A stretch of 64,000 nt of DNA from positions 1-64,000 of the forward strand of contig JABAKE010000002.1 in assembly GCA_019779905.1 (NCBI GenBank). The letters run 5' to 3'. The position numbers and the translations under genes are program-made. A model generated the notes under the pieces. The model did not search any database and was not told the origin of the DNA. It saw only the letters and a list, made by a program, of their open reading frames with translations. This document shows positions 55,841-64,000 of the stretch, piece by piece. Within the stretch, counting starts at the first letter, position 1, and every line of letters starts with the position of its first letter. This DNA is from Modestobacter lapidis. Its GTDB lineage: Bacteria; Actinomycetota; Actinomycetes; Mycobacteriales; Geodermatophilaceae.

Positions 55841-56250
55841 TCAGCACTCGCCGTGCAACGTCCCCTTACCGGAAGACTGCTCAAAGGTTGCGTAACGCGA
55901 GCCGTCTACCGCGGCGGTACCCGCGGGCATGAGCCGCTTGATGCCGAGCCCGAGAGCGTCGCTCTCGGGCAGGTTGTGGGTCACGACGCTCTGCAGCGTC
56001 GCGCCGTCAATCAGAGCCGTCACCGCTGCCGCGGTGACAGGATCCGCATGCGACGCGAGTACCGCAGCGAATCCGTCGAGCCACTGCTTCGCGAGGGCCC
56101 CGAGGTCAGGATCGCGGCGGGCGCCGAGGTAGAGCTCGGTCTCAAACCGTTGGGTGGGTCTGGTCCTGTAGGTACTCGTGAATGAGCCCGGCAAGCGCGG
56201 ACGGCACGTCGCCTGCGTCGCGCAGGACACCCGACACCCCGGAGCACGGC
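55841..56250 (-). pseudogene. TetR-family regulator remnant
   Basis: The C-terminal ligand-binding part is readable as RFETELYLGARRDPDLG...DGFAAVLASHADPVTAAAVTALIDGA...LGIKRLMPAG. Upstream pieces (AGLIHEYLQDQTHPT) lie in another frame, with a shift near 56150, and no N-terminal HTH is intact. It is a decayed regulator, perhaps once of the adjacent bioY. Just upstream on the same strand, LARHFGRTVEEMFDVDTE followed by TAG (56278-56280) is the end of another, XRE-like, broken frame. Confidence 0.6.
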
Positions 56251-56527
56251 GATTGCGGTCGAGACGGCGGCCGGCTCCTACTCGGTGTCGACATCGAACA
56301 TCTCCTCCACTGTGCGGCCGAAGTGCCGCGCCAGGCACAGCGAACCGCAGCGACTCCCCCTGCACGCTCGCGGTGGAACCCCGCAGGAGCACTCGGGAGA
56401 GCGGCGAGCTGGCCGACGCCTGGCCGGCCGCCGCCGTCGCTGCTCCGGGCGGTAGTGCAGACTCACCGGTGATCAGCGGCGCCTCCCGTCGATCGGGCGG
56501 GTGCCGATCAGCCGTTCAGGAGGTTCT

Positions 56528-57124
56528 GTGGCCACCGCTTCCATGCCCGCCCTACCGTCGCGCCCGCTCGTCCTTGCCGACCTCGTCCCCGCCGTCCGTG
56601 CCCGCAACGTCGTCCTCGTGGCGCTCGGCGTGCTATTCACGGCGCTGCTCGCGCAGGTGGCGGTACCGGTGCCGGGCTCGCCCGTGCCGATCACCGGTCA
56701 GACACTGGCCGTGGTGCTCACTGCCTCCGCGCTCGGGCCGGTCCGGGGTGTCGCCGTGCAGGCGTTCTACATCCTGGCCGCGCTCGTCGGCTTGCCGTTC
56801 TACTCGGAGGCCAGCGGCGGCTTCGAGGTCGTTGTCGGGGCCACCGGCGGATACGTCGTGGGCTTCATTCCGGCCGCGTTCCTGATCGGCCTGGCCGCCA
56901 AGCACGGTGCCGACCGCAACCCCCTGAAGTCCGTGCCGCTGTTCGTCGGTGGCCAGGCGGTCATTTTCGCCGTGGGTGTGCCTTGGCTGGCCGTGAGCGC
57001 CGGACTGACGGCGAACCAGGCGCTGGACGCCGGCTTCTACCCGTTCATCCTGGGCGGCATCGTCAAGGCCGCCGTTGCGGCCGCGGTGCTGGGGACGGCC
57101 TGGAAGCTCACCCGCCGCGCCTGA
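56528..57124 (+). CDS. bioY: biotin transporter BioY
   Basis: A 198-residue membrane protein with six hydrophobic segments. The BioY signature VPVPGSPVPITGQTLAVVL is present near the N-terminus, and YVVGFIPAAFLIGLAA and PFILGGIVKAAVAAAVL follow. It is the S component of an ECF transporter; no ecfA/ecfT genes are adjacent, so it may act alone or use a shared module. GTG 56528 is chosen because AGGAGG (56518-56523) lies four bases upstream; an ATG at 56543 is too far from it. A strong terminator follows. Confidence 0.93.
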   Translation: MATASMPALPSRPLVLADLVPAVRARNVVLVALGVLFTALLAQVAVPVPGSPVPITGQTLAVVLTASALGPVRGVAVQAFYILAALVGLPFYSEASGGFEVVVGATGGYVVGFIPAAFLIGLAAKHGADRNPLKSVPLFVGGQAVIFAVGVPWLAVSAGLTANQALDAGFYPFILGGIVKAAVAAAVLGTAWKLTRRA

Positions 57125-57138
57125 TCAGCTCAGCTCCT

Positions 57139-57170
57139 CGACCCCCTGGCGCTCCTGCGTCAGGGGGTCG
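57139..57170 (+). terminator. bioY terminator
   Basis: CGACCCCCTG and CAGGGGGTCG form a perfect 10-bp stem 15 bases after the bioY stop. Confidence 0.8.
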
Positions 57171-57380
57171 TCGCGTTCCCGGGTCCCCGGGCGGCGCGGC
57201 CCTCCCTCGGTCCATGCGCGGCCGGAGAAGGGGGCGGTTTCGGCGTGATCTTGGTTGTCGCGCGTGCCCGATGGAGCCTTTCAGGGGTCGCGGTCAAGCA
57301 TCCCTTACAGGGCTGCCTCGAACTGCCCCTGAAGACAAGGAGGACGTCGCGACAGGCGCTTCCCCCGGCAGTCTGGGCCG

Positions 57381-57592
57381 ATGCCAAAACTGCCGCAGCC
57401 CATCATCGAAGTCGCGTGGCGCCAGGCCGGCGAGGAAAACAAGATCCACTACCGGGCGCGGCGACCTGATGGGTCCCGCGCCGGCTGCTCGCGCGGCAGG
57501 GTGATGGGCTCTATGACCTGCTTGAGCAGCATCTTGCGGCGATCGGTTGCACAGACCCCAAGAGCACTGGAGATGCCGTCGAGGAGCCCTGA
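57381..57592 (+). pseudogene. frameshifted short ORF of unknown family
   Basis: One frame begins PKLPQPIIEVAWRQAGEENK and RARRPDG, and continues after a one-base shift near 57480 as LLARQGDGLYDLLEQHLAAI, ending in VEEP and TGA at 57590. Codon use in both pieces is coding-like. I do not recognise the protein. The surrounding 57171-57997 holds nothing else that can be supported. Confidence 0.35.
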
Positions 57593-57997
57593 CCCGTCCG
57601 CTCACGGCTGTCCTGCCCGGGATCGGTGATCCTGATGTCACCGTTTCCGGGGATTCGCTTGCGGCGCACCCGTCTCGGTGAATCTGCGGCGCCGGGCGAC
57701 GACCTTCACTGCGTGGCTGTCGGGGTAGAACCGCCTCGCGACTGCGCCCGAGCATCGAGTCTTATTGATCAAGGTGACGCAGGACCTCGGCGCGCAGCCC
57801 GCTCTCCCCCCATCGGTTGCACTTCCCCACACGACAACGACAGCAGCGACTGGATGCTTGAGACGCCGACGGCTGCGAGTTCCCGCGCCCGGGTGAGGCC
57901 AGGTTCCGCCCCGTTACTCCGAAGGCAGCGGACTTTGAGCATCGGTGGGCAGATGGCACCGTGCCGGGTCCCTCAACGCACCGAAGACACCCCGCTT

Positions 57998-58020
57998 CCC
58001 GCCCGGGCGGCCCGGGCGGG
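57998..58020. terminator. GC-rich hairpin
   Basis: CCCGCCCGGG-CGG-CCCGGGCGGG is a perfect 10-bp stem with a three-base loop followed by CTTCT, in the gap before the GGDEF-EAL gene. Confidence 0.55.
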
Positions 58021-58201
58021 CTTCTAGCCGAAAGGCATCGGCAGCCGCATCGCCGGTAGAGGGGCGCCCTGGAACCGCTCCCCCGGTTCCGCTGAAGCCG
58101 GCCCCGCGGCTCCGCGTGGCTGGGTACGCACGGTCGTTCGCTGGTCACTCGGACGGGGGTGTGGTGTCCAGCTAAGCCGGCCGTATGACGACATTGTTCG
58201 C

Positions 58202-60331
58202 ATGGTGAACAAGACGCCACGTCTGCCGGTGTATGAGTCGATGTTTGTGCACGGCATCGACGGGCTTCTCCTGACCTCCCCGGACGGGCGGATCCTTCGC
58301 GCCAACCCGCGGGCCTGTGAGCTCCTGGGCCGGTCGGCGGCGGAGTTGCCCGGGCTTGGCCGCGACGACGTCATTGATCCGCACGATGACCGATGGGCCG
58401 AGGCGATCGAAGCGCGGCGTGAGTCCGGCTCCTACCGCGGTGTGCTGCGCGTGCGCCGAGCCAACGGGTCGACCTTCCCGGTCGAGATCAGCACTGCGTT
58501 GCTGTCGTCCGGCGACACGGCCTACGTCAGCTTCCGGGACATGACCGCTGCCGAAGCGGAGGCCTTCCGCCTCGTGGAAAACCGTCGAGCCGCGGCCGAA
58601 GTCATCGACAGCCTGGAGTCCTTCAGCGACGGGTACATCGGGGTGGATCCCGACTGGCAAATCACCTACATCAACGGCCGGGCCGCCGACGCGCTGGGCG
58701 TCTCGCCCGATGAGGTCGTGAGCCGGAACCTGTGGGAGCAATTCCCGGATCTGCTGGGCACGCCGATCGAGCGGGCCTACCGCCAGGTCGCGGCCACCGG
58801 CGAGCCGGTCACGATGGAGACGCCCTACGGCGACGCCGGACGCTGGTATGAGGGCCGAGTGACCGGGCTGCGCCGCGGCGGCATCGGCATCTACTTCCGC
58901 GACATCACCGAGCGGCGGGCCATGGAAGAGGAGCGGCAACAACTCCTCGCCTCCGAGCGGGCCGCCCGAGCGGCCGCCGAGCAGGCGCATGTGGACCTCG
59001 CCTACCAGGCCACGCGTGATGAGCTGACCGGCCTGCTCAACCAGGCCGGTCTGGCGCAACAGGTCAACGCCTACCTCACCGCGTGGCCGAACACCCCGAT
59101 GACGGTCCTGGTTGTCGATCTCGACCGATTCAAGCTGGTCAACGACAGCTTCGGCCACCGGGTCGGCAACGACCTCCTGACCGTCTTCGGGCAGCGCCTG
59201 GCCGAACTGCCCGAACCGGCCGACCTGTTTGGCCGGCTGGGCGGGGACGAGTTCGTCATGGTGCTGTTCGATGTCCCCACCTCGGCGGCCGACCGGATGG
59301 CCGAAGCGGTACTGGCCGCCAGCCGTGAACCAGTCAACGTTGGCACGGCCCTGCTGGTCACCGCCAGCGTCGGCCTGGCGGCGGTCGCCAAGCCCACCGG
59401 CCTGGACACGGCGCTGCGGGAGGCCGACGCGGCGATGTACCGCGCGAAAGCCGCCGGGCGCGACCAGGCCGCCTGGTTCGACCAGCAGATGCACGTCGAC
59501 GCAGTGCACCGGGCGCAGACCGAGTACGACCTGCGGCAGGCCCTGGATCGCGACGAGCTCTACCTGGACTACCAGCCGGCGTTCGATCTGCGCTGCGAGC
59601 GGCTCAACCACGTCGAGGCACTCGTCCGCTGGCGGCACCCCACCCGCGGCGTCGTGCCGCCGCTGCAGTTCATCCCGATCGCCGAGGACTCCGGCCTCAT
59701 CCGCCGGCTCGGCGAGTGGGTGTTGGCTCGCGCCGTCGAGCAGGCCGCCCGCTGGGCGCACATCCCTGGCCTGCGGGTCTGGATCAACGTCTCCCCGCAG
59801 CAGCTGGCCCAGCCCGGCCTGCCCGAGCTGATCGCCACACACCTCAACCGCGTCGGCCTGCCGGCGTTCCACCTCGGCATCGAGGTCACCGAGTCCGCGC
59901 TGGCCGACCAGACTCGCATCACCCGAGTGCTGGAGGAGATCCGCGAGCTCGGGGTGGCCGTCGCCATCGACGACTTCGGCACCGGGTACAGCTCCCTGGC
60001 CCGGCTCAGCAACTTCCCCGTCGACGTCATCAAGATCGATCGATCGTTCGTCAACGACGTCGAGACCACGCGAGGCGAAGCCGTGCTCGCCGGCATCGTC
60101 ACCCTCGCCCACGCCATCGGAGCGCACGTCATCGCCGAGGGCGTCGAAACCAACGCGCAACTGGCCGCCCTCAGCGCCCTGGGAGTCGACTCAGCCAGCG
60201 GCTACCTACTCGCCAAGCCCACGGCGCCCGAGCATCTCCCCCTGCCACGAACCACTGACCCGGCGACCTCGGGTGGCGCCCGCCTGCACCCGACCCTCCA
60301 GAACCTGCTGCGCCAACTGTCAACGGCCTGA
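58202..60331 (+). CDS. PAS-PAS-GGDEF-EAL cyclic-di-GMP enzyme
   Basis: A 709-residue cytoplasmic protein. Two PAS domains (about 10-120 and 135-240; FVHGIDGLLLTSPDGRI, GYIGVDPDWQITYINGRAAD) precede a short coiled helix (ERAARAAAEQAH), a GGDEF domain with intact GGDEF (about residue 347) and an EAL domain with intact EAL (about 470), NVSPQQ, DDFGTGYSSL and KIDRSFV. Both diguanylate cyclase and phosphodiesterase sites look competent. The RxxD inhibitory site five residues before GGDEF is not present (EPAD). The signal is probably a ligand, redox or light cue on PAS. It is a single gene. Confidence 0.92.
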   Translation: MVNKTPRLPVYESMFVHGIDGLLLTSPDGRILRANPRACELLGRSAAELPGLGRDDVIDPHDDRWAEAIEARRESGSYRGVLRVRRANGSTFPVEISTALLSSGDTAYVSFRDMTAAEAEAFRLVENRRAAAEVIDSLESFSDGYIGVDPDWQITYINGRAADALGVSPDEVVSRNLWEQFPDLLGTPIERAYRQVAATGEPVTMETPYGDAGRWYEGRVTGLRRGGIGIYFRDITERRAMEEERQQLLASERAARAAAEQAHVDLAYQATRDELTGLLNQAGLAQQVNAYLTAWPNTPMTVLVVDLDRFKLVNDSFGHRVGNDLLTVFGQRLAELPEPADLFGRLGGDEFVMVLFDVPTSAADRMAEAVLAASREPVNVGTALLVTASVGLAAVAKPTGLDTALREADAAMYRAKAAGRDQAAWFDQQMHVDAVHRAQTEYDLRQALDRDELYLDYQPAFDLRCERLNHVEALVRWRHPTRGVVPPLQFIPIAEDSGLIRRLGEWVLARAVEQAARWAHIPGLRVWINVSPQQLAQPGLPELIATHLNRVGLPAFHLGIEVTESALADQTRITRVLEEIRELGVAVAIDDFGTGYSSLARLSNFPVDVIKIDRSFVNDVETTRGEAVLAGIVTLAHAIGAHVIAEGVETNAQLAALSALGVDSASGYLLAKPTAPEHLPLPRTTDPATSGGARLHPTLQNLLRQLSTA

Positions 60332-60518
60332 CGCGGACCGCGAGGGTGCTGCCAGTACCTGTCCGGTGCCGGGTCACGCCCTGGATAGGAAAATCCTCGA
60401 CGTCGCTGGAGACTGCTGATCCCTCTGTGGGCTCGTGCTGTCCTGGCCGCGGGGACGACCGGCACCTCGCACTTTCGGCTGAGGCGTCACCGCTGTGGCC
60501 TCGGGGCTTGCGAGCGGA

Positions 60519-61175
60519 TCAGGTGTCGACGCGGCGCGTCTCGTAGGCCCACATGACGATCTCGACGCGGTTGCGGGCGTTCAGCTTGCGCATCAGAGCG
60601 GCGACGTGGGTCTTGACGGTGCTGAGGCTGATCGACAGCTCATTGCCGATCTCGCTGTTGGTCCTCCCGCGAGCGGCAGCGAGCAGGACCTGTTCCTCGC
60701 GAGAGGTCAGCGGCTCGACGGGCTCGGGTGGCATCGGACGCGAGCGGTTGTCGGCGAAGGAGGACAGGAGCCTCGCGGTGATGTTCGGTGCGATCAGGGC
60801 GTCACCGCGGGCGGCGGCATGCACGGCCTGGGTGAGCAGTTCGGCACCGGCGTCCTTGAGCAGGAACCCGCGGGCCCCTGCCTTCAGCGCGCCGTAGACG
60901 TACTCGTCGAGGTCGAAGGTGGTGATGACGACGACGGCCAGAGGATCGGCGATGTCGGCTCCGGCGAGCTGCCGGGTGGCCTCGATCCCGTCGACCTCGG
61001 GCATGCGGATGTCCAGCAGGCACACATCGGGACGCAGCGAACGGGCCATCGAGATGGCCCGACGGCCATCGGCGGCCTCGCCGACGACGGTGATGCCCGG
61101 TTGGGCGTTGAGGATCATGCACAGCCCCGCCCTGACGATGTCCTGGTCGTCGGCGACGAGCACGCGGATGGTCAT
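60519..61175 (-). CDS. NarL-type response regulator
   Basis: A 218-residue protein. The receiver has the acidic pair at ADDQD, Asp55 in LLDIRMPE, and Lys107 in FLLKDAG; a LuxR HTH (LTSREEQVLLAAARGRTNSEI...LSTVKTHVAALMRK) follows. It is coupled to the kinase gene by a four-base overlap (ATGA). A small membrane protein gene lies on the other side of the kinase and may be its target. Unlike the pair at 1.4-3.2 kb, no ABC exporter is present. Confidence 0.92.
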   Translation of the reverse strand: MTIRVLVADDQDIVRAGLCMILNAQPGITVVGEAADGRRAISMARSLRPDVCLLDIRMPEVDGIEATRQLAGADIADPLAVVVITTFDLDEYVYGALKAGARGFLLKDAGAELLTQAVHAAARGDALIAPNITARLLSSFADNRSRPMPPEPVEPLTSREEQVLLAAARGRTNSEIGNELSISLSTVKTHVAALMRKLNARNRVEIVMWAYETRRVDT

Positions 61176-62305
61176 GACGCACGCACCGTGTGAGGCAGCG
61201 AGGCATCGACGCTCCAGCCGCTGTCCGGGTCAGGTCCCGCCCGCAGGGTGCCGCCGAGCAGGCTCGCCCGCTCGGCCATGCCGCGCAGCCCGTAGCCGGC
61301 GGGCGTAGGGCTGGCCGTACTTGCCGCGCCGTCATCGTGAACTCGCAGGTGCACCTGACGGCGGGATGCGGTGACGTCGACGGTGACGTGGGTGGCGCCG
61401 GAGGCGTGGCGGGTCGCGTTGGTGACCGCCTCGGCGGCGATCAGGTAGAGGGCGGTGCTGACTGCTGGGTCGACGGCCTCGACGTCACCGGAGACCTGCA
61501 CGCGGACGCCCAGCACCTCGCCTCCGGGGCGAGCGAGCCGCTCGATGTCCGCCACGCCCCGCCGGGGGGCGAGATCGGCGTCCGTTCCGTCGCGCAGCAC
61601 ACCCACCAGCGCCCGCATCTCCTTGAGCGTCCGGGACGCCTCTTCCTCGATGGTGACCAGGGTGGCCAGCGCGCGCTCAGGATCTGCCGCCGACAGCGCG
61701 CGACCTGCCTGTGCCTGGACGGCGATCGCTGAGACGCGATGTCCGACCGTGTCATGCAGCTCGCGGGCCAGCTCGTTGCGCTGGCGCAACCGCACCTGCT
61801 CGATCTCGCGGTCGTGGCTGCTGGTGCGGTAGCGCACCGCCGCGCCCAGCGCGGCCGAGAACAGGAAGAAGCCGTAGCCGGCGACCCTCTCCGCAGGTGA
61901 GGTCGGGTCCACTACGAGGGTGACGGGCAGCCAGATGAGGATGATGCCGAGTCCGAGGGCAGCCTCGCGACCTGCCCCCCAGCGCAGGAGGGCGTAGGGC
62001 AGCACGAGCACCCCGGCGATGCTCTGCAGGCCGGTGGCATCGACGGCCACGATCCTCGCGACGTCGAAGGCAAGGAGGGCTCCGAAGGCGACGGCGACCG
62101 CGGCCAGCGGGCTCGTGCGCCGCCACAGCAGGCACGCTGCCACGACGAGGCTGACGCTGAGGACCAAGGGCGCCCATGCCTTGTCCTCGCGCAGCAGCAT
62201 CTCGACGAACGAGCTCGTGACGAGAACCGCCACGACAGCCCAGTCTCGCCAGACCCGCGCAGGCGGGCGATCCGGGCGCGGCTCGGCCCACAACGCAGCC
62301 AGCAT
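61172..62305 (-). CDS. sensor histidine kinase
   Basis: A 377-residue kinase with five or six N-terminal membrane helices (about 22-160). The phosphoacceptor histidine lies in ELARELHDTVGHRVSAI, followed by a HATPase_c domain (AAEAVTNATRHA, VHDDGAAS, GYGLRGMAERA). It is the HisKA_3 type. GGGGAGGGGGAAGC is an unusually strong ribosome site before ATG 62305. A TACGTT hexamer lies further upstream. It is divergent from the DUF6326-like gene. Confidence 0.9.
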   Translation of the reverse strand: MLAALWAEPRPDRPPARVWRDWAVVAVLVTSSFVEMLLREDKAWAPLVLSVSLVVAACLLWRRTSPLAAVAVAFGALLAFDVARIVAVDATGLQSIAGVLVLPYALLRWGAGREAALGLGIILIWLPVTLVVDPTSPAERVAGYGFFLFSAALGAAVRYRTSSHDREIEQVRLRQRNELARELHDTVGHRVSAIAVQAQAGRALSAADPERALATLVTIEEEASRTLKEMRALVGVLRDGTDADLAPRRGVADIERLARPGGEVLGVRVQVSGDVEAVDPAVSTALYLIAAEAVTNATRHASGATHVTVDVTASRRQVHLRVHDDGAASTASPTPAGYGLRGMAERASLLGGTLRAGPDPDSGWSVDASLPHTVRAS

Positions 62306-62495
62306 GCTTCCCCCTCCCCGCCAACGTAGAGGGGCCGCCGCGCGGGCGGATCAGCCGAAAGTACTGCGGATGCCCTGTACCTGCGGCCAGGACAGCTGGA
62401 GCCCGCAGGCGGATGTGCCGCCTGTCAACGCTCGTCATGGTGACGACATCGACTGAGCCGACCTGGCCAGCTCGTCAGCACACACAGGAGAAGTG

Positions 62496-62975
62496 ATGAC
62501 CAGAAGCAGCACGACCGCCGGCGCATTCCAGGAAGCGCAACTCCCGGTTCGAACGAAGCTCGCAGCGGCCTGGACCAGCTTCATGTTCCTCTACATCTAC
62601 GTCGACTACCTCGCCCTGTACAAGCCCGGCCTCATCGACGAGATCCTGGTCGGCGTCGTCCATGAGTTCGACACCGGCCCGACCTTCGTCGCCAGTGCGC
62701 TCACACTCATGGCCATCCCGATCCTCATGATCCTGCTCTCCACGACACTGCCCGCCCGTGTCAACCGCGCCACCAACCTCGTCGTGGCAACGCTCTACAT
62801 CCCCATCTCGATGTACAACGTGGCCGGCGAGGAGTCCTGGAACTACTCCTACTTCTACGGCCTCTCCATCGGACTCGAGGTGCTGCTCCTGGCCTTCATC
62901 CTGCGCGCCGCCTGGACCTGGCCCCGGACCACTCGAGCCACCGCCGGCCGCGACCTCGCCCAGGCCCGGGTGTGA
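62496..62975 (+). CDS. DUF6326-like membrane protein
   Basis: A 159-residue protein with four predicted helices (AAWTSFMFLYIYVDYLALY, FVASALTLMAIPILMILLS, ATNLVVATLYIPISMYNV, FYGLSIGLEVLLLAFILRAA). The pattern resembles DUF6326. ATG 62496 has AGGAG five bases upstream. It is divergent from the kinase-regulator pair, a position typical for a regulated target. The function is unknown. Confidence 0.7.
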   Translation: MTRSSTTAGAFQEAQLPVRTKLAAAWTSFMFLYIYVDYLALYKPGLIDEILVGVVHEFDTGPTFVASALTLMAIPILMILLSTTLPARVNRATNLVVATLYIPISMYNVAGEESWNYSYFYGLSIGLEVLLLAFILRAAWTWPRTTRATAGRDLAQARV

Positions 62976-63089
62976 CGCTCGAGGCAGGCGCCCGGTGCCC
63001 GTGGTCGGTGACCTGAGCTCTGGTGAGCAGCGACTGATCTCATCGCCTCCGCCGAGGGCGCCGGGCTAGGGCAGGTTGCGGGGTGTTGG

Positions 63090-63401
63090 TCACAGGCCGA
63101 GGACCAGGCGCAGCGCGGCGTCAACCTGGCGCAATGCATCGAAGCTGAGGTGCCCGGCCGACTCACCTAGGCGCTGCGGGTCCACCGCACTCGTCTGTTC
63201 GGCCAGCACCCGGGTTGGTCGGCCGTCGATGGACACCTCAGGACGGAACGTGGCCGCTCGGGCCGAGGTGGACGTCGGCGCGACCAGCCAGGTCGACAGC
63301 GGCAGCAGGTCGGACTGGACGACGACGGCATAGCGGGTGCCGGCCTGCTCATGGCCCTGGGCGCCGCGGGGAGAGCGCAGGCGGTAGACCTCACCACGCA
63401 C
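63090..63401 (-). CDS. MazF/PemK family toxin
   Basis: A 103-residue protein with the PemK/MazF pattern: RGEVYRLRSPRG at the start, then GTRYAVVVQSDLLPLSTWLVAP and VLAEQTSAVDPQRL. The family are ribosome-independent mRNA endonucleases. GTG 63401 has GGAGACGCTGC upstream and overlaps the partner reading frame by 11 bases, the usual antitoxin-toxin coupling. Confidence 0.85.
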   Translation of the reverse strand: MRGEVYRLRSPRGAQGHEQAGTRYAVVVQSDLLPLSTWLVAPTSTSARAATFRPEVSIDGRPTRVLAEQTSAVDPQRLGESAGHLSFDALRQVDAALRLVLGL

Positions 63402-63558
63402 GCAGCGTCTCCATGTCCCGGAGGACCTGAGCGCTCTCGGCACGGTCGGTGTCATCGGCTGCCAGCGCAGTGGCCTCGGCGCGCAGCCTGTCCTGCGCCG
63501 CTCTCCTGGCGGCATCGATCAAGGCCGCTCGAACGGCTGTAGAGATTGCGCGGATAGG
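63391..63558 (-). pseudogene. truncated antitoxin partner of the MazF-like toxin
   Basis: The frame upstream of the toxin reads AVRAALIDAARRAAQDRLRA, then LAADDTDRAESAQVLRDMETL, ending RAW and TGA. This is the acidic C-terminal toxin-neutralising half expected of a MazE-type ribbon-helix-helix antitoxin. It is closed on its N-terminal side by TGA (63561-63559), and no DNA-binding strand or ATG/GTG start is present; TTG 63522 is the only internal candidate. Either the antitoxin lost its N-terminus or translation begins at TTG and gives a 43-residue peptide that still neutralises. Confidence 0.55.
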
Positions 63559-63787
63559 TCATGGGCGGCGAGCGGGTCGGGCGTCCCAGCGGTGGGTGGC
63601 CCAGGCGGTCCGCAGTAGCCGACGGACGATGATGACTGTCCCGGGCCGGCTTCAGTGGATGCTCCCAACCGACGCACCGACGGTGTCCGGGCGGTGGTCC
63701 GATCGTGCTCGCCCCTGCCGGTGAGCCCGAGCTCGCCGCACGGCAGCCCCGCGCGGCGCTGATGCAGATGTCGTCGTAGTGCTGGGG
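63559..63787. other. short intergenic stretch without recognisable gene
   Basis: The frames are short and have no family-like features. Position and composition suggest decayed sequence between two toxin-antitoxin loci. Confidence 0.35.
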
Positions 63788-63812
63788 ACGACAGTCGTGG
63801 CATGATTGTGGC
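63788..63812 (+). promoter_or_regulatory. promoter/operator of the RHH antitoxin
   Basis: The palindrome ACGACAGTCGT (63788-63798) is followed by CATGAT (63801-63806), six bases before ATG 63813. GTGGCATGA occurs twice, 11 bases apart. This suits an autoregulated leaderless antitoxin promoter. Confidence 0.45.
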
Positions 63813-64000
63813 ATGAGTAGAACACGACTCAGCACCACCGTCGACGAGGATCTCCTTCAGGCCGCTCGACGTCTGCGATCCGGTGACACCGACGCCGCCA
63901 TGATCGATGAGGCGCTGCGCGCGCTGGTGGCGCGCCACCGTTCAGCCGAAGTCGAGGCGAGCTACACCGTCTACGACGAACACCCGCTCGACGAACCGGA
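63813..64000 (+). CDS. ribbon-helix-helix antitoxin (VapB-like), partial at window end
   Basis: The first 62 residues are visible: [40 protein letters not shown] and then [22 protein letters not shown] beta strand followed by two helices is the RHH_1/VapB-type DNA-binding fold, and the acidic tail would bind a toxin. The gene continues past 64000; a VapC or MazF-like toxin is expected next. The ATG follows a CATGAT -10 by six bases. Confidence 0.75.
   Translation, partial: MSRTRLSTTVDEDLLQAARRLRSGDTDAAMIDEALRALVARHRSAEVEASYTVYDEHPLDEP

Overview
The window reads as chromosome of a very high-GC actinobacterium. Several things point to the family Geodermatophilaceae (Blastococcus, Geodermatophilus, Modestobacter or a close relative): the gene orders obgE-proB-proA, folC-DUF4233 and clpX-clpP2-clpP1-tig, the frequent GTG starts, the near-exclusive use of TGA stops, many promoters of the form TANNNT placed 6-7 bases before a start codon (leaderless mRNAs), and above all a selenocysteine tRNA whose anticodon is CUA rather than UCA. 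The assignment is inferred from content; no search was run.

Layout. 1-0.6 kb: a broken RHS/YD-repeat fragment. 1-5 kb: a ParB-like small protein, a NarL/DesR-type two-component pair and an ABC-2 exporter. 5-10.6 kb: hemW, then the complete selenocysteine machinery: selB and selA with tRNA-Sec(CUA) on the minus strand, and selD on the plus strand followed by a tandem 82-bp repeat. 11-15.5 kb: a CUT1 / Ugp-like ABC importer operon, preceded by a possible leaderless 40-codon upstream ORF coupled to the first permease. 15.7-16.6 kb: an MDR oxidoreductase. 16.7-26.7 kb: housekeeping genes lepA, rpsT, holA, comEC, comEA, degV, a histidine phosphatase, rsfS and nadD. 26.9-29.3 kb: a VWA/MoxR pair. 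29.3-38.2 kb: proA, a peptide-deformylase homologue, proB, obgE, rpmA, rplU and an RNase E/G with long low-complexity arms. 38.5-47 kb: the TIGR03936/TIGR03960 radical-SAM pair, ndk, a small HTH plus Clp-N protein module with twin operators, DUF4233, folC and valS. 47-48.1 kb: an AbiEi/DUF559-like gene bracketed by two related hairpins. 48.2-52.8 kb: clpX, clpP2, clpP1 and tig.

From about 53.1 kb the character changes. tRNA-Pro and tRNA-Gly(TCC) are followed by a degraded copy of the tRNA-Gly 3' end 1.1 kb downstream, which looks like the scar of an integrated element. Between and beyond lie an ATP-binding-protein pseudogene, an IS3-type transposase remnant, an NMT1/THI5-like protein, a broken TetR gene, bioY, a further frameshifted ORF, a PAS-GGDEF-EAL protein, a second two-component pair, a small membrane protein, and two toxin-antitoxin fragments or modules (MazF-like toxin with a truncated partner, and an RHH antitoxin running off the right edge).

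Two families of intergenic repeat recur. One is a nested hairpin whose first bases are the stop codon of the preceding gene (five copies: def, rpmA, rne, ndk, clpX). The other is a shorter structured repeat (after hemW and before the MDR gene) whose stem shows compensating changes. The strongest biological signal is the selenocysteine system: with anticodon CUA it should insert Sec at UAG, and in this window UAG ends only one of about 47 intact genes.
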